Assembly (NCBI GenBank): GCA_964530445.1
Contig: CAZHBJ010000179.1
Coordinates: 1-6,555, forward strand
DNA from: FEN-1297 sp964530445
Lineage (GTDB): Bacteria; Bacteroidota; Ignavibacteria; Ignavibacteriales; Ignavibacteriaceae
DNA length: 6,555 bases
Direction: 5' to 3'
Part shown: piece after piece, positions 6,464 through 6,555 of the stretch
Layout of the letters: every line of letters begins with the position of its first letter
Position numbering within the stretch: the first letter of the stretch is position 1
Program-made: the position numbers and the translations under genes
The notes under the pieces: generated by a model
Seen by the model: only the letters and a program-made list of their open reading frames with translations
The model's database searches: none
Told to the model about the DNA's origin: nothing

Positions 6464-6525
6464 ATAAGTCTCTCCCTTTTTAAGGGAGCCCTGCCTGCCG
6501 GCAGGCAGGGATTAGAGAGGATTAA
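6464..6525 (-). repeat. Hairpin repeat, copy 2, interrupted by a palindrome
   Basis: Read on the minus strand, this 62-base unit starts TTAATCC and ends GGGAGAGACTTAT, like copy 1 (GGGAAGGACTTAT). Its hairpin, on the + strand, is CTCCCTT (6472-6478), loop TTT, AAGGGAG (6482-6488). It is 19 bases longer than copy 1, and the excess coincides with the GC-rich palindrome at 6489-6510. It faces copy 1 in the opposite direction across 62 bases. Confidence 0.6.
6489..6510. repeat. Perfect 22-base GC-rich palindrome
   Basis: CCCTGCCTGCC (6489-6499) is followed immediately by its exact reverse complement GGCAGGCAGGG (6500-6510). The centre CTGCCGGCAG is strongly GC-rich in an AT-rich spacer. From memory, a CTGCCTGCCGGCAGGCAG core recurs between genes in several uncultured bacterial lineages, which would fit a mobile REP-like element. 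It could also be a protein-binding site. No transposase is in the window. Confidence 0.8.
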
Positions 6526-6555
6526 TCTTATTTTGGACAGACTTTATAAAAATAT

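Larger units (their letters stand above)
6254..6555. other. Gene-free AT-rich stretch with palindromic repeats
   Basis: No reading frame with coding character, no tRNA and no start of a further gene is visible in these 302 bases. The first 100 or so bases are nearly pure AT and hold no GC-rich terminator hairpin. The rest contains the two inverted hairpin-repeat copies and the nested palindrome listed separately. It probably ends the folP block and separates it from the next gene beyond the window. Confidence 0.7.

Noticed and set aside
6254..6555. Repeats in the terminal spacer as a CRISPR array or an attachment site.
   Set aside because: There are only two diverged units, in opposite orientation, without regular spacers. 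No cas, integrase or tRNA gene is in view.

Overview
The window is AT-rich, gene-dense and coded entirely on the + strand. It holds eight protein genes, the first cut off by the window start. Several points suggest the Bacteroidota/Chlorobiota/Ignavibacteriota side of the bacterial tree, perhaps an Ignavibacteria-like organism. These are the low GC content, the absence of Shine-Dalgarno sequences before most genes, a PASTA protein directly before rpe, folP directly before the diadenylate cyclase gene, and short palindromic repeats between genes. This assignment is an inference from gene order and style, not a database match.

Region 1 (1-2175) looks like one transcription unit. It contains the C-terminal end of a PASTA-domain protein, rpe (ribulose-5-phosphate 3-epimerase) and nagA (N-acetylglucosamine-6-phosphate deacetylase). 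The first two overlap by one base and the next two are 4 bases apart. The genes combine a probable envelope protein with pentose-phosphate and amino-sugar metabolism.

Region 2 (2176-2437) is a very AT-rich spacer. It holds one strong imperfect palindrome with the loop core GAGCGGAGTCGA, which looks like a dispersed intergenic repeat. It should also carry the promoter of the next block, although only weak candidates are visible.

Region 3 (2438-6253) is a second block: folP (dihydropteroate synthase with a long N-terminal extension), cdaA (membrane diadenylate cyclase making c-di-AMP), a family-2 glycosyltransferase that starts at TTG inside cdaA, a short CHAD-domain protein, and a UPF0173-type metallo-beta-lactamase-fold hydrolase. 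Spacings run from a 26-base overlap to 14 bases, so co-transcription is likely. The functions do not form one obvious pathway. Folate synthesis and c-di-AMP signalling are linked here by gene order, and the last three genes are less certain passengers.

Region 4 (6254-6555) has no gene I can support. It carries two diverged copies of a roughly 43-base hairpin repeat in opposite orientation. One copy appears to be interrupted by a perfect 22-base GC-rich palindrome. This nested structure is the most unusual item in the window. The protein genes are ordinary core or near-core genes, and I see no convincing new multi-gene system.
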